A stretch of 64,000 nt of DNA, taken from NCBI GenBank assembly GCA_964624075.1, contig CAZUWH010000008.1, positions 37,643 through 101,642 of the forward strand, given 5' to 3'. Below, piece after piece: positions 37,879-47,900 of the stretch. Positions within the stretch are counted from its first letter, which is position 1. Each line of letters starts with the position of its first letter. The translations under genes were made by a program, and so were the position numbers. A model generated the notes under the pieces. It was not told the DNA's origin. It saw only the letters and a list, made by a program, of their open reading frames with translations, and made no database searches. The stretch is from CAZUWH01 sp964624075. GTDB taxonomy: Bacteria; Pseudomonadota; Alphaproteobacteria; Rhodospirillales; Rhodospirillaceae.

Positions 37879-39437
37879 ATGGTGCTTTCCGTACGGCTGG
37901 ATCTGCGGCAGACCCAATCGCTGGTCATGACTCCCCAGCTTCAGCAGGCCATCAAGCTGTTGCAGCTGTCGAATCTCGATTTGTCAGCCTATGTCGAACA
38001 GGAGCTTGAGCGCAATCCCTCGTTGCAGAGGAATGAAGGGGGTGACGAATCCGTCTTGTCCGACCCCCATGACTCTGAACCATCTGATCCCCGTGCACTG
38101 GCGGTCGAAGGCGCGGAACATCTGCTCGACAGCATCAGGGGGCAGACAGAAGCCCCCCTTGACATCGATTATGATAACGTTTTCACCGACGATGCGGCGG
38201 GCAGAAAGGAGGATTGGGGCGGAAGCAGCCTGTTTGACCGGTGGGGCCAGGGCAGGCGAGCCGGCTTCGAGGGCCCGGACAACGCCATCGAATGGATCGT
38301 TTCGGGTGGCATGAGTCTGCGTGACCATCTCTCGGCCCAACTGAGTCTTGAGGTAGGGGATCCGGCTGACCGGGTGATCGGCGCCCATCTGATCGAGATG
38401 CTCGATGATGCCGGTTATCTGTCAGACGATCTGCAGGAAGTGGCCACGCAGCTCGGTTGTGACCTGACGCGAATCGAGGCCGTTCTCGCTCGTATGCAGC
38501 AATTCGATCCCCCCGGTATCTTTGCGCGCACCCTGAAGGAATGCCTGGCTATCCAGCTCCGGGAGCATGGACCGGCTTGACCCAGCCATGCAGACCCTGC
38601 TTGACAACCTGGATGTGCTGGCCCAGCGCGATTTTGCCACGCTCATGCAAAAGTGCGGGGTCGATGCCGAAGATCTGGCCGGGATGATAGCGGAAATTCG
38701 TGCCCTGACGCCTAAACCGGCAACCACTTTTGACGACGGGGAGAGGCTCGCCCCGCCGGTCACGCCTGATGTGCTGATGCGGGCTGCGCCCAACGGCGAC
38801 TGGGTGATCGAACTGAATGCGGAAACCTTGCCACGGCTCCTGGTAGACACCCAGTACTATGCCAAGGTTGGCACGCACCGCCCGTTCGAAGGAGGAAAGG
38901 GCCTACTTCAGCGAGAATCTGCAGGCAGCCAACTGGCTAGTGAAATCCCTACACCAGCGTGCGACCACCATCCTGAAGGTGGCAAGAGAAATCGTTCGCC
39001 AGCAGGATACCTTCTTCGTTCATGGTGTGGAGCACCTGAAGCCCCTGGTGTTGCGCGATATTGCCCAGGCGATCAACATGCATGAAAGTACCGTGAGCCG
39101 GGTGACGGCGAACAAGTACATCGCTACCCCGCGCGGCATTTTTGAGCTAAAGTACTTTTTTACCCAGGCGATCAATTCGACCGACGGGCGTACCGCCTAT
39201 TCGGCCGAAGCGGTGCGGCACCGGATAAAGGTCCTGGTCGATGCTGAAACACCCGACAGGATTCTTTCTGACGACGCGATTGTTCGTATCCTTCGCGAGG
39301 ATGGTATCGAAATCGCTCGCCGGACCGTGGCAAAATACCGTGAGACTCTGCACATTCCGCCGTCGGTACAGCGCCGTCGGGAAAAAGCAGTCTGTGGCAT
39401 GGTCTGCTCCTCTGCCGAGGCTGTTGACGAATCCTGA
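37879..39437 (+). pseudogene. rpoN: RNA polymerase sigma-54 factor, two frameshifts
   Basis: Sigma-54 directs nitrogen, flagellar and other regulons. Region I (RQTQSLVMTPQLQQAIKLLQ) and the core up to LAIQLREH are in the first frame, which ends at 38580. The frame changes near 38565-38575 by one extra G, continuing DRLDPAMQTLLDNLDVLAQR. It changes again near 38871 (GTTGGC, one extra G), continuing ARTARSKEERAYFSENLQAA. The helix-turn-helix region and the RpoN box (IARRTVAKYRE) are present near the end. Both shifts add a G in a GG pair, not in a long homopolymer. The position between lptB and hpf is the usual one for alphaproteobacteria, so this is the native gene. Confidence 0.9.
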
Positions 39438-39549
39438 CAGGCGCCCTATTGTTCTACACGGTGTGGGTGTATGGTCGAAGGGAAGGGCAAGAGAGTGAGA
39501 GAGTGCATGCGTGGCACTCGGTTAGGCGTTGCAGCAGGACATCGTCATC

Positions 39550-40119
39550 ATGCAGATCTCCATCAAGGGAAAACAGCTCGCCATTGGCGACGCCTTGCGT
39601 TTTCATTCTGAACAGACATTGCAGGTATTAGTTGCTAAGTTTTTCGATAAGGCAATCGGTGCGACTGTCGTTCTGTCACGGGAGGCGCACAATTTCCGTG
39701 CCGATATCATTGTGCATCCGTTCCGGGGGGTGACGATCCAGGGCAGCGGGGTAACAGGCGACGCCTACGCCGCCTTCGATGCTGCTATCGATAGGGTTGA
39801 ACGCCAGCTACGCCGCTACAAGGGACGTTTCTCCGATTACAAGGCCAGGGGAGAGGTGGTGGCTGCCCAGTATGCTATCATCGCGGCCCAGGAAGACAAC
39901 GAAGAAACCCCGGTGGAGGACAGCGCGCCGATCATTGTCGCTGAAATGAGCGCTGACGTGCCGGTTTGCAGTGTGAGCGGCGCGGTCATGCGGCTTGATC
40001 TCGCCAACGCGACGGCGATCCTGTTCCGCAACAGCGCCCATGGCCGCCTGAACATGGTCTATCGCCGTGCCGACGGGAATATCGGCTGGGTGGATCCGCA
40101 AGGTGATGGCACCGGATGA
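39550..40119 (+). CDS. hpf: Long-form ribosome hibernation promoting factor
   Basis: Binds 30S subunits and pairs ribosomes into inactive 100S particles under stress. The 189-aa protein has the N-terminal HPF/YfiA domain (QISIKGKQLAIGDALRFHSE, DAYAAFDAAIDRVERQLRRY) and the C-terminal dimerisation domain (ATAILFRNSAHGRLNMVYRR, DGNIGWVDP). The start at ATG 39550 has AGGAC upstream. In many relatives this gene depends on sigma-54-linked or stress promoters; here rpoN is broken just upstream, yet this gene is intact. Confidence 0.94.
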   Translation: MQISIKGKQLAIGDALRFHSEQTLQVLVAKFFDKAIGATVVLSREAHNFRADIIVHPFRGVTIQGSGVTGDAYAAFDAAIDRVERQLRRYKGRFSDYKARGEVVAAQYAIIAAQEDNEETPVEDSAPIIVAEMSADVPVCSVSGAVMRLDLANATAILFRNSAHGRLNMVYRRADGNIGWVDPQGDGTG

Positions 40120-40150
40120 AATCCGGCCTTGCGCGGAAAGGGGACGGAGC

Positions 40151-40615
40151 ATGGACATTGCCGACCTTATCCGCCCGGAAAGCATCATCGCTAATCTAAG
40201 GGCTACTAGCAAGAAACAGGCCCTGCAGGAGATGGCGCGCCGGGCGGCGGAACTAACGGGCCAGAGCGAGCATCAGGTTTTCGAGGTGTTGCTGGAACGC
40301 GAACGGCTTGGGACCACCGGTGTGGGCCATGGCATCGCGATTCCGCACGGTAAGTTGCCCCACCTCGATTGTCTGTATGGCGTCTTCGCGCGTCTGGGCC
40401 GCTCGATCAATTTTGAATCTATCGACGAGGAACCGGTTGACCTCGTCTTTCTGCTGCTGGCACCGGAGACGGCCGGGGCGGATCATCTGAAGGCCCTGGC
40501 ACGTGTGTCGCGGCTTCTGCGGGACAAGGCAACATGCGAGAAACTGCGTGGCTCCGACAGTGCCGAAGCTATTTACGCTCTTCTGACCGGATCTCAAGCT
40601 AGCCGGGCGGCCTGA
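40151..40615 (+). CDS. ptsN: PTS IIA-Ntr component
   Basis: Phosphocarrier of the nitrogen phosphotransferase system that regulates potassium uptake and other processes rather than sugar import. The phosphorylated His is in GHGIAIPHGKLPHLD. The 154-aa length is typical. Start ATG 40151 follows GGGACGGAGC. PtsN commonly clusters with rpoN and hpf, as here. Its upstream partners PtsP and NPr are not in the window. Confidence 0.95.
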   Translation: MDIADLIRPESIIANLRATSKKQALQEMARRAAELTGQSEHQVFEVLLERERLGTTGVGHGIAIPHGKLPHLDCLYGVFARLGRSINFESIDEEPVDLVFLLLAPETAGADHLKALARVSRLLRDKATCEKLRGSDSAEAIYALLTGSQASRAA

Positions 40616-40702
40616 AGGCCTGTTGTGAAACCGGCCGCAAGGGCACGGTGTGAACAGGTGCGGGAAATATGAGTGGCAAACATCTGGGATGGGTCGGACG
40701 TC

Positions 40703-41503
40703 ATGAGAATTGGCATCATCGGCTGTGGCGGCCGAATGGGGCGGATGATCGTTGCCGAGGTTCTAGACACCGAGGCCTGCATCCTCGTCGGGGGAATCGA
40801 GCGTTCCTGTTCTCCCCATATCGGCCTGGATCTGGCTACTCTCATCGGTCGCCCGCCGATCGGACTGGTCGTCGGCGAGGAACCGCGGCCATTGTTTGAT
40901 GCCGCCGACGTGCTGGTCGATTTTTCCTCGGTCAGCTCGACCGCTGCCAATGCGGCACTGGCTGCGGAAACGGGCAAAGCACTGGTGGTTGGCACGACCG
41001 GCCTGGGACCGGAACAGACCGACGCCCTAGCCGCGGCAGCACGACGGGTCCCGGTGCTCTGTTCGCCCAACATGAGTCTTGGCGTGAATATCATGTTCTC
41101 TCTGGTTGAACAAGTCAGTCGCACACTTGATGACGGTTATGACATCGAAATTATGGAAATGCATCATCGCAACAAGGTGGACGCTCCTTCCGGCACTGCC
41201 CTTACCCTGGGGCGGGCTGCGGCTTTGGGACGCGGGATCGATCTTGGCGTGTCGTCGCAGCGGGTGCGCGATGGCTACATCGGCCAACGCCGGAAAGGCG
41301 ACATCGGCTTTGTCACGGTACGCGGCGGGGACATGGTGGGCGAGCACACCGTGATCTTCGCTGCCGATGGGGAGCGGGTGGAACTGACGCACAAGGCCAG
41401 CTCGCGCGTCATTTTCGCGCGCGGCGCGGTGCGGGCAGCCCTGTGGATGCACGGGCGCGAGCCAGGCCTGTATGCGATGCAGGACGTACTGGGCCTGGGA
41501 TGA
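40703..41503 (+). CDS. dapB: 4-hydroxy-tetrahydrodipicolinate reductase
   Basis: NAD(P)H-dependent enzyme in lysine and diaminopimelate synthesis. The nucleotide-binding start reads RIGIIGCGGRMGRMI, followed by LVDFSSVSSTAANAALAAET, VVGTTGLGPEQ, CSPNMSLGVNIMF, and the catalytic MHHRNKVDAPSGTALTLG. The C-terminal HKASSRVIFARGAVRAALWM is typical. Start ATG 40703 (266 aa). Confidence 0.97.
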   Translation: MRIGIIGCGGRMGRMIVAEVLDTEACILVGGIERSCSPHIGLDLATLIGRPPIGLVVGEEPRPLFDAADVLVDFSSVSSTAANAALAAETGKALVVGTTGLGPEQTDALAAAARRVPVLCSPNMSLGVNIMFSLVEQVSRTLDDGYDIEIMEMHHRNKVDAPSGTALTLGRAAALGRGIDLGVSSQRVRDGYIGQRRKGDIGFVTVRGGDMVGEHTVIFAADGERVELTHKASSRVIFARGAVRAALWMHGREPGLYAMQDVLGLG

Positions 41504-41528
41504 GAGGATCTGGCAGAACTGATAGAGG

Positions 41529-42323
41529 ATGGACGACAGGATGGATAGAATGAACCGCGGGACTGCCCTGTTGCCTGCCATCCGTGCCCTCGCCCGTCAG
41601 GCGGGGGAGGTTGTCATGGCCATCTACCACTCAGCCTTTACCGTGGCGATCAAGCCCGACGAGTCGCCGGTCACCCTCGCCGATCAGGCTGCTGAACGGT
41701 TGATTGTCGAGGGCCTGCGCCGGCTTGCCCCTGACATTCCCGTCGTAGCCGAGGAGGACATGGCTGCCGGAAACCAGCCGGATATCGCTGCTGGCGTGTT
41801 CTGGCTGGTCGATCCTCTGGACGGGACCAAGGCCTTCATCCGACGCAATGGGGAATTCACGATTAATATCGCCCTGATCGAGAATGGCCAGCCGACGCTT
41901 GGCGTGGTGTATGCGCCAGCACTGGAACGTCTGTATGCCGCGGCCGGGCCAGGCACGGCCATGGTCGAGCAGAGTGGTACCAAACGCCCTCTCTGTGTCC
42001 GCCCGCCCCCGGCGGGGGGTATGGTGGTGGTGGCAAGTCACATGCACGGCAATCCGGCCTTGCTGGAGGCCTTCCTGCAAACACGCCAGGTACAGGCCGT
42101 GATTCATGCCAGCAGCGCACTGAAGCTGTGCCTGGTCGCTGCAGGCGAGGCCGATCTCTATCCCCGCTTCGGTCGGACCATGGAATGGGACACCGCGGCC
42201 GGGCATGCCATCCTCGAAGCCGCGGGGGGATGCGTATGCACGACAAACAGCGAGGCGCTGCGCTATGGCAAGCCCGGCTTCGACAACCCCCATTTCATCG
42301 CCTGCGGTGCTTTGTCCTGTTGA
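41529..42323 (+). CDS. cysQ: 3'(2'),5'-bisphosphate nucleotidase CysQ
   Basis: Mg2+-dependent phosphatase that removes PAP made during sulfate assimilation. It belongs to the inositol-monophosphatase fold: the first metal site lies in VVAEEDMAAG, the second in FWLVDPLDGTKAFIRR, and the C-terminal metal Asp in RTMEWDTAAGHAILEAAGG. 264 aa, intact, 25 bases after dapB. Several Met codons cluster at the start (41529, 41541, 41550). Confidence 0.94.
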   Translation: MDDRMDRMNRGTALLPAIRALARQAGEVVMAIYHSAFTVAIKPDESPVTLADQAAERLIVEGLRRLAPDIPVVAEEDMAAGNQPDIAAGVFWLVDPLDGTKAFIRRNGEFTINIALIENGQPTLGVVYAPALERLYAAAGPGTAMVEQSGTKRPLCVRPPPAGGMVVVASHMHGNPALLEAFLQTRQVQAVIHASSALKLCLVAAGEADLYPRFGRTMEWDTAAGHAILEAAGGCVCTTNSEALRYGKPGFDNPHFIACGALSC

Positions 42324-43269
42324 AGAACATGGGCCCCCAGTTGTTGTTATCATCGCTGGTCCGACCGCCTGTGGCAAGTCGGACCTGGCGCTTGCAGTGG
42401 CCGAGGTCTTTGCCGGTACCGTCATCAATGCCGACAGCATGCAGGTATACAGAGATCTACACCTGCTTACGGCCCGGCCTGATTCTACAGAGATGGCAAG
42501 AGCACCGCACCGACTGTATGGTGTGCTGGGAGGAGACGAGATCTGCTCGGCCGTCCACTGGCTAATCCTGGCCCGCGCCGCAGTGGCCGAGGCCCACGCT
42601 ACCGGACGGCTGCCGATCGTAGTGGGCGGCACCGGCCTGTATCTCGAAGCCCTGCAACACGGTCTGGCACCAGTTCCGGAGATACCGATGACCGTGCGAA
42701 CGGAAACCCGTGCGCTGATGGCCGCGATTGGACCGGTGGCCTTCCATGATCGTCTGGCAAGACGCGATCCGGCCATGGCAGTTCGGCTGCGGCCGTCGGA
42801 TACCCAGCGTCTGCAGCGGGCCTGGGAAGTGATGGAGGCCACGGGCCGCTCGCTCGCCGATTGGCAACGGAAGGAAAGGGGCGCCCCGGTATATACCCGA
42901 TTCTGTTCCCTGCTTCTGATGCCGCCACGGCCAGTATTACAGGTAGCCTGCGACAGCCGTTTCCGCCGCATGGTGGCGGCCGGGGGGATCACAGAGGTCA
43001 AATCCCTGCTGGCTCGGAATCTGCCGCCCGATCGTCCGATCCTCAAGGCGCTGGGTGTGGGCGCACTCACTGCCTACCTTCAAAGCTATCTGACTCTGGA
43101 GGCGGCCATCGCGGCAGCGCAAGGGGCGACGCGGCGCTATGCCAAGCGTCAGTGCACTTGGTTCCGTCACCATCTGAACGATGCCCGCGTGGTTCCGGAT
43201 CAATATGTGCCAAATCATCCCATGCGTGCAGAAATTCTTTCTTTTGTTCGCCGCTTTCTATCGGCGTGA
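42265..43269 (+). CDS. miaA: tRNA dimethylallyltransferase
   Basis: Adds an isopentenyl group to A37 of tRNAs reading codons that begin with U. The P-loop is VVVIIAGPTACGKSDLALAV, followed by INADSMQVYRDL, RLPIVVGGTGLYLEALQHG, and the C-terminal RRYAKRQCTWFRHH. The start is uncertain. ATG 42265 has GAGG upstream and overlaps cysQ by 59 bases. GTG 42307 would shorten the overlap but has no Shine-Dalgarno. Intact frame. Confidence 0.95.
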   Translation: MASPASTTPISSPAVLCPVEEHGPPVVVIIAGPTACGKSDLALAVAEVFAGTVINADSMQVYRDLHLLTARPDSTEMARAPHRLYGVLGGDEICSAVHWLILARAAVAEAHATGRLPIVVGGTGLYLEALQHGLAPVPEIPMTVRTETRALMAAIGPVAFHDRLARRDPAMAVRLRPSDTQRLQRAWEVMEATGRSLADWQRKERGAPVYTRFCSLLLMPPRPVLQVACDSRFRRMVAAGGITEVKSLLARNLPPDRPILKALGVGALTAYLQSYLTLEAAIAAAQGATRRYAKRQCTWFRHHLNDARVVPDQYVPNHPMRAEILSFVRRFLSA

Positions 43270-43614
43270 GTGAGAAAGAAACAAGGCGTGGGCAGGATCG
43301 GACTCTGCAGTTCCCGGCGGTATGGGTCTCTTGCCAGAGAATTTTGGTTGAGCGGAACGCAAAATCCTTTGTCAGCTATTCCGCCTGAAACAGGAGGAGA
43401 CCTCTGAGAACCCAGAATTTGTCATTTCCGCGCAAGCGGGCATGACGGTCATGGGGGGTGTTCAGGATGCTTCTGCTTTGTCCGCTTGTCCTAACCAGAC
43501 CTGAATTATATCCTGATCTGAAAGCAGGAAGCGCTTCGCGCTCTTCAAGGAAGGCCCTTGCGTTTCGTGCCTTGAGGAGGCCGCTATTTCAGGGATCAGG
43601 AACGGGCACCGTTC
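43270..43614. other. Intergenic region
   Basis: About 345 bases between miaA and the binding-protein gene. No coding frame with a motif is seen. Short inverted segments (for example GCGCTTCGCGC near 43531) are present but no clear terminator. Confidence 0.4.
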
Positions 43615-44643
43615 ATGTCAGCACTTCTGCTCCGCTCTGTAGCCGTGCTCGTCCTTCTGCTGGTCGGAAGTCACCCAGCCGGAGCCGGCGCGATTCTTGA
43701 CACGATCAAAGGCCGCGGTCACCTCGTCTGCGGCTCCAGCACGATTCATCCCGGGTTCGCCATGGTGGATGGCGAGGGACGCTGGTCAGGATTCGACGTC
43801 GATTTCTGTAAAGCTGTCGCCGCCGCGGTCTTGGGCGATGGCAGCCGTACCATGTTCATCCCATTAGGTCCGCAGATTCGATTCGACTCCCTGGTCAACG
43901 GCGAGGTTGATGTCCTCTTTCGCACGACGACCTGGACATTGACTCGTGACGCCGGATTGCCACTTGATTTTGCAGCGGTCACTTTTTTTGATGGCCAGGC
44001 CTTCATGGCGCGTCGTTCACGGGGCTGGCAGCATCTAGACGATGTCGGGCCGGCAATAGTTTGCGTGGAAGCCGGAACGACTACTCTTTTGAATCTGGAA
44101 GATTACATACGCAAACGGAATCAACCCCTCAAACCCCTGGTTTTTGATTCTCTAGAGGAAGCCAAGAGGGCCTTTTTCCGGGGACGGTGTGATCTTTATA
44201 CCACCGATGCTTCCGCTCTCGCGGCGATACAGATGTCCGATGCGCCCGATCCCGAAGCCTTTGTCATCCTTCCAGAGCGCATTTTCAAGGAACCGCTGGG
44301 ACCGGTAGTCCGCAATGATGACCGTCAGTGGTTCGATATCGTTAAATGGGTCGTCTTTGCCACCATCGAGGCCGAGGAACGTGGGGTCACGTCGGTCAAT
44401 GTGGACGACAACCCAGCTCCCGCACGGCCACCCTCCCTGCAACGGTTTCTGGGCATTGAACCAGGAATCGGTATACTGCTCGGATTAGATGATCGGTGGG
44501 TGTATAGAATCATCCGGCAGTATGGTAATTACGGGGAAATCTTCAACCGCAATCTTGGCCTGGCCTCATCGCTCAAGCAGGAGCGCGGCATGAACGATCT
44601 TTGGACCCGCGGCGGTCTGCTTTATGCCATGCCACTGCATTGA
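43615..44643 (+). CDS. Amino-acid ABC transporter substrate-binding protein (family 3, AapJ-like)
   Basis: Periplasmic binding protein for amino acids. A signal peptide (LLLRSVAVLVLLLVGSHPAG, then AGA) is followed by the family-3 pattern: GHLVCGSSTIHPGFAMVDGE, WSGFDVDFCKAVAAAVLGD, and RFDSLVNGEVDVLFRTTTWT. The 342-aa length and the ending YGEIFNRNLG match AapJ-type proteins. No permease or ATPase gene lies nearby, so it is an orphan in this window. Intact. Confidence 0.9.
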   Translation: MSALLLRSVAVLVLLLVGSHPAGAGAILDTIKGRGHLVCGSSTIHPGFAMVDGEGRWSGFDVDFCKAVAAAVLGDGSRTMFIPLGPQIRFDSLVNGEVDVLFRTTTWTLTRDAGLPLDFAAVTFFDGQAFMARRSRGWQHLDDVGPAIVCVEAGTTTLLNLEDYIRKRNQPLKPLVFDSLEEAKRAFFRGRCDLYTTDASALAAIQMSDAPDPEAFVILPERIFKEPLGPVVRNDDRQWFDIVKWVVFATIEAEERGVTSVNVDDNPAPARPPSLQRFLGIEPGIGILLGLDDRWVYRIIRQYGNYGEIFNRNLGLASSLKQERGMNDLWTRGGLLYAMPLH

Positions 44644-44754
44644 TTGCGACGGATAGAAACTGAATGGCGAAGGGGAAAGGGTCTTTTCGTGGACGGGGTC
44701 CATCGGGAGAGGATCAAGGAAGGAAGAGGCATGAAGCCTTTCACCTGGGATCTG

Positions 44755-44840
44755 CAAGCCCTCCCCCTTGGATCAGGGGAGGAGACCTTCTTTCCAGGGG
44801 GAAGACGTGTTCCCTCCAGAGAGAGAGGGTCTTCCCTGGA
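44755..44840. repeat. CT/GA-rich palindromic repeat
   Basis: CCCTCCCCCTTGGATCAGGGGAGG at 44759-44783 matches the core at 15304-15328 and, inverted, at about 30711-30733. CTTTCCAGGGGG-AAGACG and CCTCCAGAGAGAGAGGG follow, as in the other copies. It lies between the convergent binding-protein gene and the chemotaxis remnant. Confidence 0.6.
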
Positions 44841-44897
44841 TACCTCCGTCATACGCCACCGCCCTACACGGCCGGATCAGCGTGGGCCTCGAGTGCC

Positions 44898-46310
44898 CTA
44901 AAACAGAATCACCGCCAGGGGGTCGTCGGGGGCATTGGCTTGGAAAGAGAGGGTGATGGGAAGGAGGCCCAGGGTATGGGCGTGGGCAGTGCGTTCGCTC
45001 GCCATGGTGTAGCGGATGGCAAGGGAGGCCAGCAATTTCTCGCGCGCTACCCGTAAGGACACCTCGTCCAGGTTGGGGCGGGTATCGTGGGCCAGGGTGG
45101 TCAGACAGTCCACCACCGCGTTCAAATTTTGCCCGCAAGGCCGATGCGATGCGAACGCCTCCAGCGCCGCCTGCATGCGGGTAAAGCAATCCATCGGTTT
45201 TGAGTGCCGATATATCCTCCAACACCATGGCCGTGTCGTTGCCGGTCGTCTGCAAGGTAAGGAGCGACCGTTCGAACGATTCCTTCAGCGCCGTTTCTTT
45301 CCGCTGCCAGGCGTCCGCCCGTTCGGTGCCCTCTGCCGCATGTTGACCTACTTTAACAAGATTCTCCAGGAGGATTGTCACGTCACCCCGCGACTGGCGG
45401 GCATGGGCTTGCAGCGTGCGCGCAACCACATCCAGCGTGCGTCCGTGCGCGCCCAGCCGCCCGCAGCGCAAGCCCGCGTTGAGTCCGATCAGGTGCATGT
45501 CGGTTCAGAACCCGCTGTTCCTCTGTTCCGCCAGGGCGTCTCCGGCCAGAGTCGCTTCCAGTTCGTCCAGGCCATGGGTAACATGTTCCAGCCGCTGGCG
45601 GGTGATATCGTAGATTTGCAGGCCCCCGACCACCGTGGCCACCCGCCCACCCAGGGTTCGCACCTGCTCCGGGAACGCTCGCACTACCTGAGCCGCCCGT
45701 TCCTGCCGCTCGCGCAGCAGCGCCACCGCTTCCCCTAGCTGGCCGGTGACGGTAACGCTCAGGTGGGCGAACACCTCGTAGCGGGACAGGGCCGTGGCGG
45801 TAGCGGTCCGCAAGGCCGCCATATCACTCACGACCCGTTCCAGCCGTTCGCGCCCTTCTCCCGCCAGGTGCACGATCTCGCGGGTGAAGACGGTGAAGTC
45901 CTCCGTGCCGCCGTCGAGACGGGCCGCCTCGATGCGGGCATTCACCGCTAGCATCCGCACCTTGGTCATCAGGGTAGCAAGGCGTACTAGGGTGCGCTCC
46001 ATCCGCCGCGCCGCTTGCTCAACCATCGCTAGTATGGTATACGGACCGTGTCGTGGGCGCGCTGGTGTTCACCGAGCATGTCGCTTACCCGGGTCAGAGT
46101 ATCCAGGACTGTTGGAATCCGTCCGACGTCAATCATCCGGCCACTGTATCGGCCAGGGTGGACAGGAACCCGGAGCACCATGTTAGTTTCACGCAAATGC
46201 TCGCCCGTGGCCAGGAGGGCGCCCTCAGAGGAGTCCTGGAAGGTCGCCAGTTGGGCCTTGGTACCACGCGGGATGGCTTTGGTCCACGCGGGCATTATCT
46301 GGTTCTCCAT
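44898..46310 (-). pseudogene. Chemotaxis-operon coiled-coil protein with MCP-like helix, degraded
   Basis: A long helical protein at the end of the chemotaxis operon. It starts near ATG 46310 (ENQIMPAWTKAIPRGTKAQL) and is lost at a TAG at 46029. It resumes as EQAARRMERTLVRLATLMTK and VRMLAVNARIEAARLDGGTE, which looks like the signalling hairpin of methyl-accepting proteins. A TGA at 45505-45507 (likely from CGA: GF-R-TDMHLIG) interrupts it in frame. A later frameshift near 45200 precedes the C-terminal NAVVDCLTTLAHDTRPNLDE. I do not recognise a named family. Two stops plus frameshifts show decay. Confidence 0.68.
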
Positions 46311-46350
46311 GCTTCTTCCGGGATGACGTTGAGCCACGCGTCCCATCTTC

Positions 46351-47390
46351 TTATCGCTGCCCCGCCTTCAAGATTTCAGCGGCCAACCGCTCCAGCGGCG
46401 CCACCGTGCAGGCGGCCCCCAGACGGATCGCCTCGCGGGGCATGCCGAACACCACGCACGAGGATTCGTCCTCCGCCACCGTGGGAGCGCTAGCCTCGCA
46501 CATTTCCAGCAAGCCACGGGCGCCGTCATCGCCCATGCCGGTCATCAGCACGCCGATGGCGTTGGCCCCGGCAGCACGGGCGGCAGAGCGGAACAGCACG
46601 TCTACCAATGGCCGGTGCCGCGCCACCAGCGGTCCGTCCCGTACCGCCACGGCATAACGGGCGCCGTTTCTCTGCACCAGAAGATGGCGGTTGCCGGGAG
46701 CGATCAGCGCCTCGCGGAACGTGAGCGCGCAAAGGCCATTGAACCGGCGGGCGAAGGCGGCGGTGAAGCCTTCGGGCATGTGCCGCACGATCGCCAGACC
46801 CGGCGCATCGGCGGGCAGAGCCGCGAGCAGCACCCGCACCGATTCGGTGCCGCCAGTGGAGGCGCCGACGCACACCACCGTCTCAGTCGTGCGGGAAAGA
46901 GCGTGGCCAGGTCGGGGTGGTGGCAGAACGGCGACGGCGGAGAGTTTCCTCTCCGGGTTCCGGGCGCGCAAACGGGTCCTGGCCATGGCCTTCGCCGCAT
47001 CGCCGATCCGTACCCCAGCCTCGAACAGAAATTGGCGTGTTCCCAGCCGGGGCTTCAAGATCACCTCGACCGCACCCGCTTCCAGCGCCCGCCACCACGT
47101 TTCCGCTCCCTTCTCCACCAGTGAGGAACAGATCACCACCGGCACCGGCCGCTGCGCCATCAGCTTGCGCAGGAAGGTCAAGCCATCCATGCGCGGCATT
47201 TCGATGTCAAGGACGATCACATCAGGCACTTCCCAGGTGATCAGCCGTGCTGCGCGCCATAGGGGTCGGCGGCGGTGCCCATGACCGTCAGGTCCAGGTC
47301 TTCGTTCAAAAGGGCCGTCATGGTTTCTCACACCAGGGTGGAATCATCGACCACCAGCACCCTGATCTTCTTGCCGGGTTGCGCGTTCAT
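46351..47390 (-). pseudogene. cheB: CheB chemotaxis methylesterase, interrupted near its start
   Basis: CheB demethylates chemoreceptors. The start (KIRVLVVDDSTLV) overlaps cheR by four bases and is followed in frame by a TGA (expected Arg, CGA), then ETMTALLNEDLDLTVMGTAA. A frameshift near 47245 follows before ITWEVPDVIVLDIEMPRMDG. From there to the end the frame is intact and includes the catalytic ACVGASTGGTESVRVLL-type motif, RHMPEGFTAAFARR and VLMTGMGDDGARGL. So the receiver domain is broken while the esterase domain could still be encoded, but no good start for it is seen. Confidence 0.85.
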
Positions 47391-47900
47391 GTCTTCCGAT
47401 AGACCGTTGGTACCACCGGGGAGAAGGGCAGGGCGAAATCGGTAAGCGTTTCGGCATGGCTCATGAACAGATAGCCTCCCGGCCGCAGGATGCGACACAG
47501 GCGCTCCAGCACCCGCTGCTGCCGTTCGTGGTCGAAATAGATGATGACGTTGCGGCAGAAGATCACATCCTGCCATTCCGGCAGATCATACGAAGGCTCC
47601 ATGAAGTTCAGATAGCGGAACGTTACTGTTTTTCCCACAGCTCAGGCACGATGCGCACCAGGGCGGCCTCGGGGCCGCGGCTGCGCAGAAGATAGCGCTT
47701 GCGCAGTGGCCACGACGGGATCGGCGCGGCCACTGCCTCCGGGTAGATGCCAGCCCGCACCGTCTCAAGCACTTCCGTGCAGACATCGGTGCCGGTGATA
47801 TGGCGAACCGATCCCGCCGGCGACCGATGCCCTGGATGATGTCGGAACGCCAGCACATGCTGATGTTGGGCGGCGGCGCGATGGCGGGGGCGAGTCAAGG
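47387..47900 (-). pseudogene. cheR: CheR chemotaxis methyltransferase, truncated and frameshifted
   Basis: CheR methylates chemoreceptors. Fragments seen are TDVCTEVLETVRAGIYPEAV and ALVRIVPELWEKQ in one frame, then VTFRYLNFMEPSYDLPEWQD, VIFCRNVIIYFDHERQQRVL and FMSHAETLTDF in another. The N-terminal domain and the SAM-binding GCSSGEEPYS-type motif are missing. The preceding region at 47850-47900 is scrambled. The gene end overlaps the cheB start by ATGA, a trace of the original operon. Confidence 0.8.

Noticed and set aside
41631..43070. A 479-codon minus-strand open frame across cysQ and miaA
   Set aside because: It spans two well-supported plus-strand genes and has no family features.
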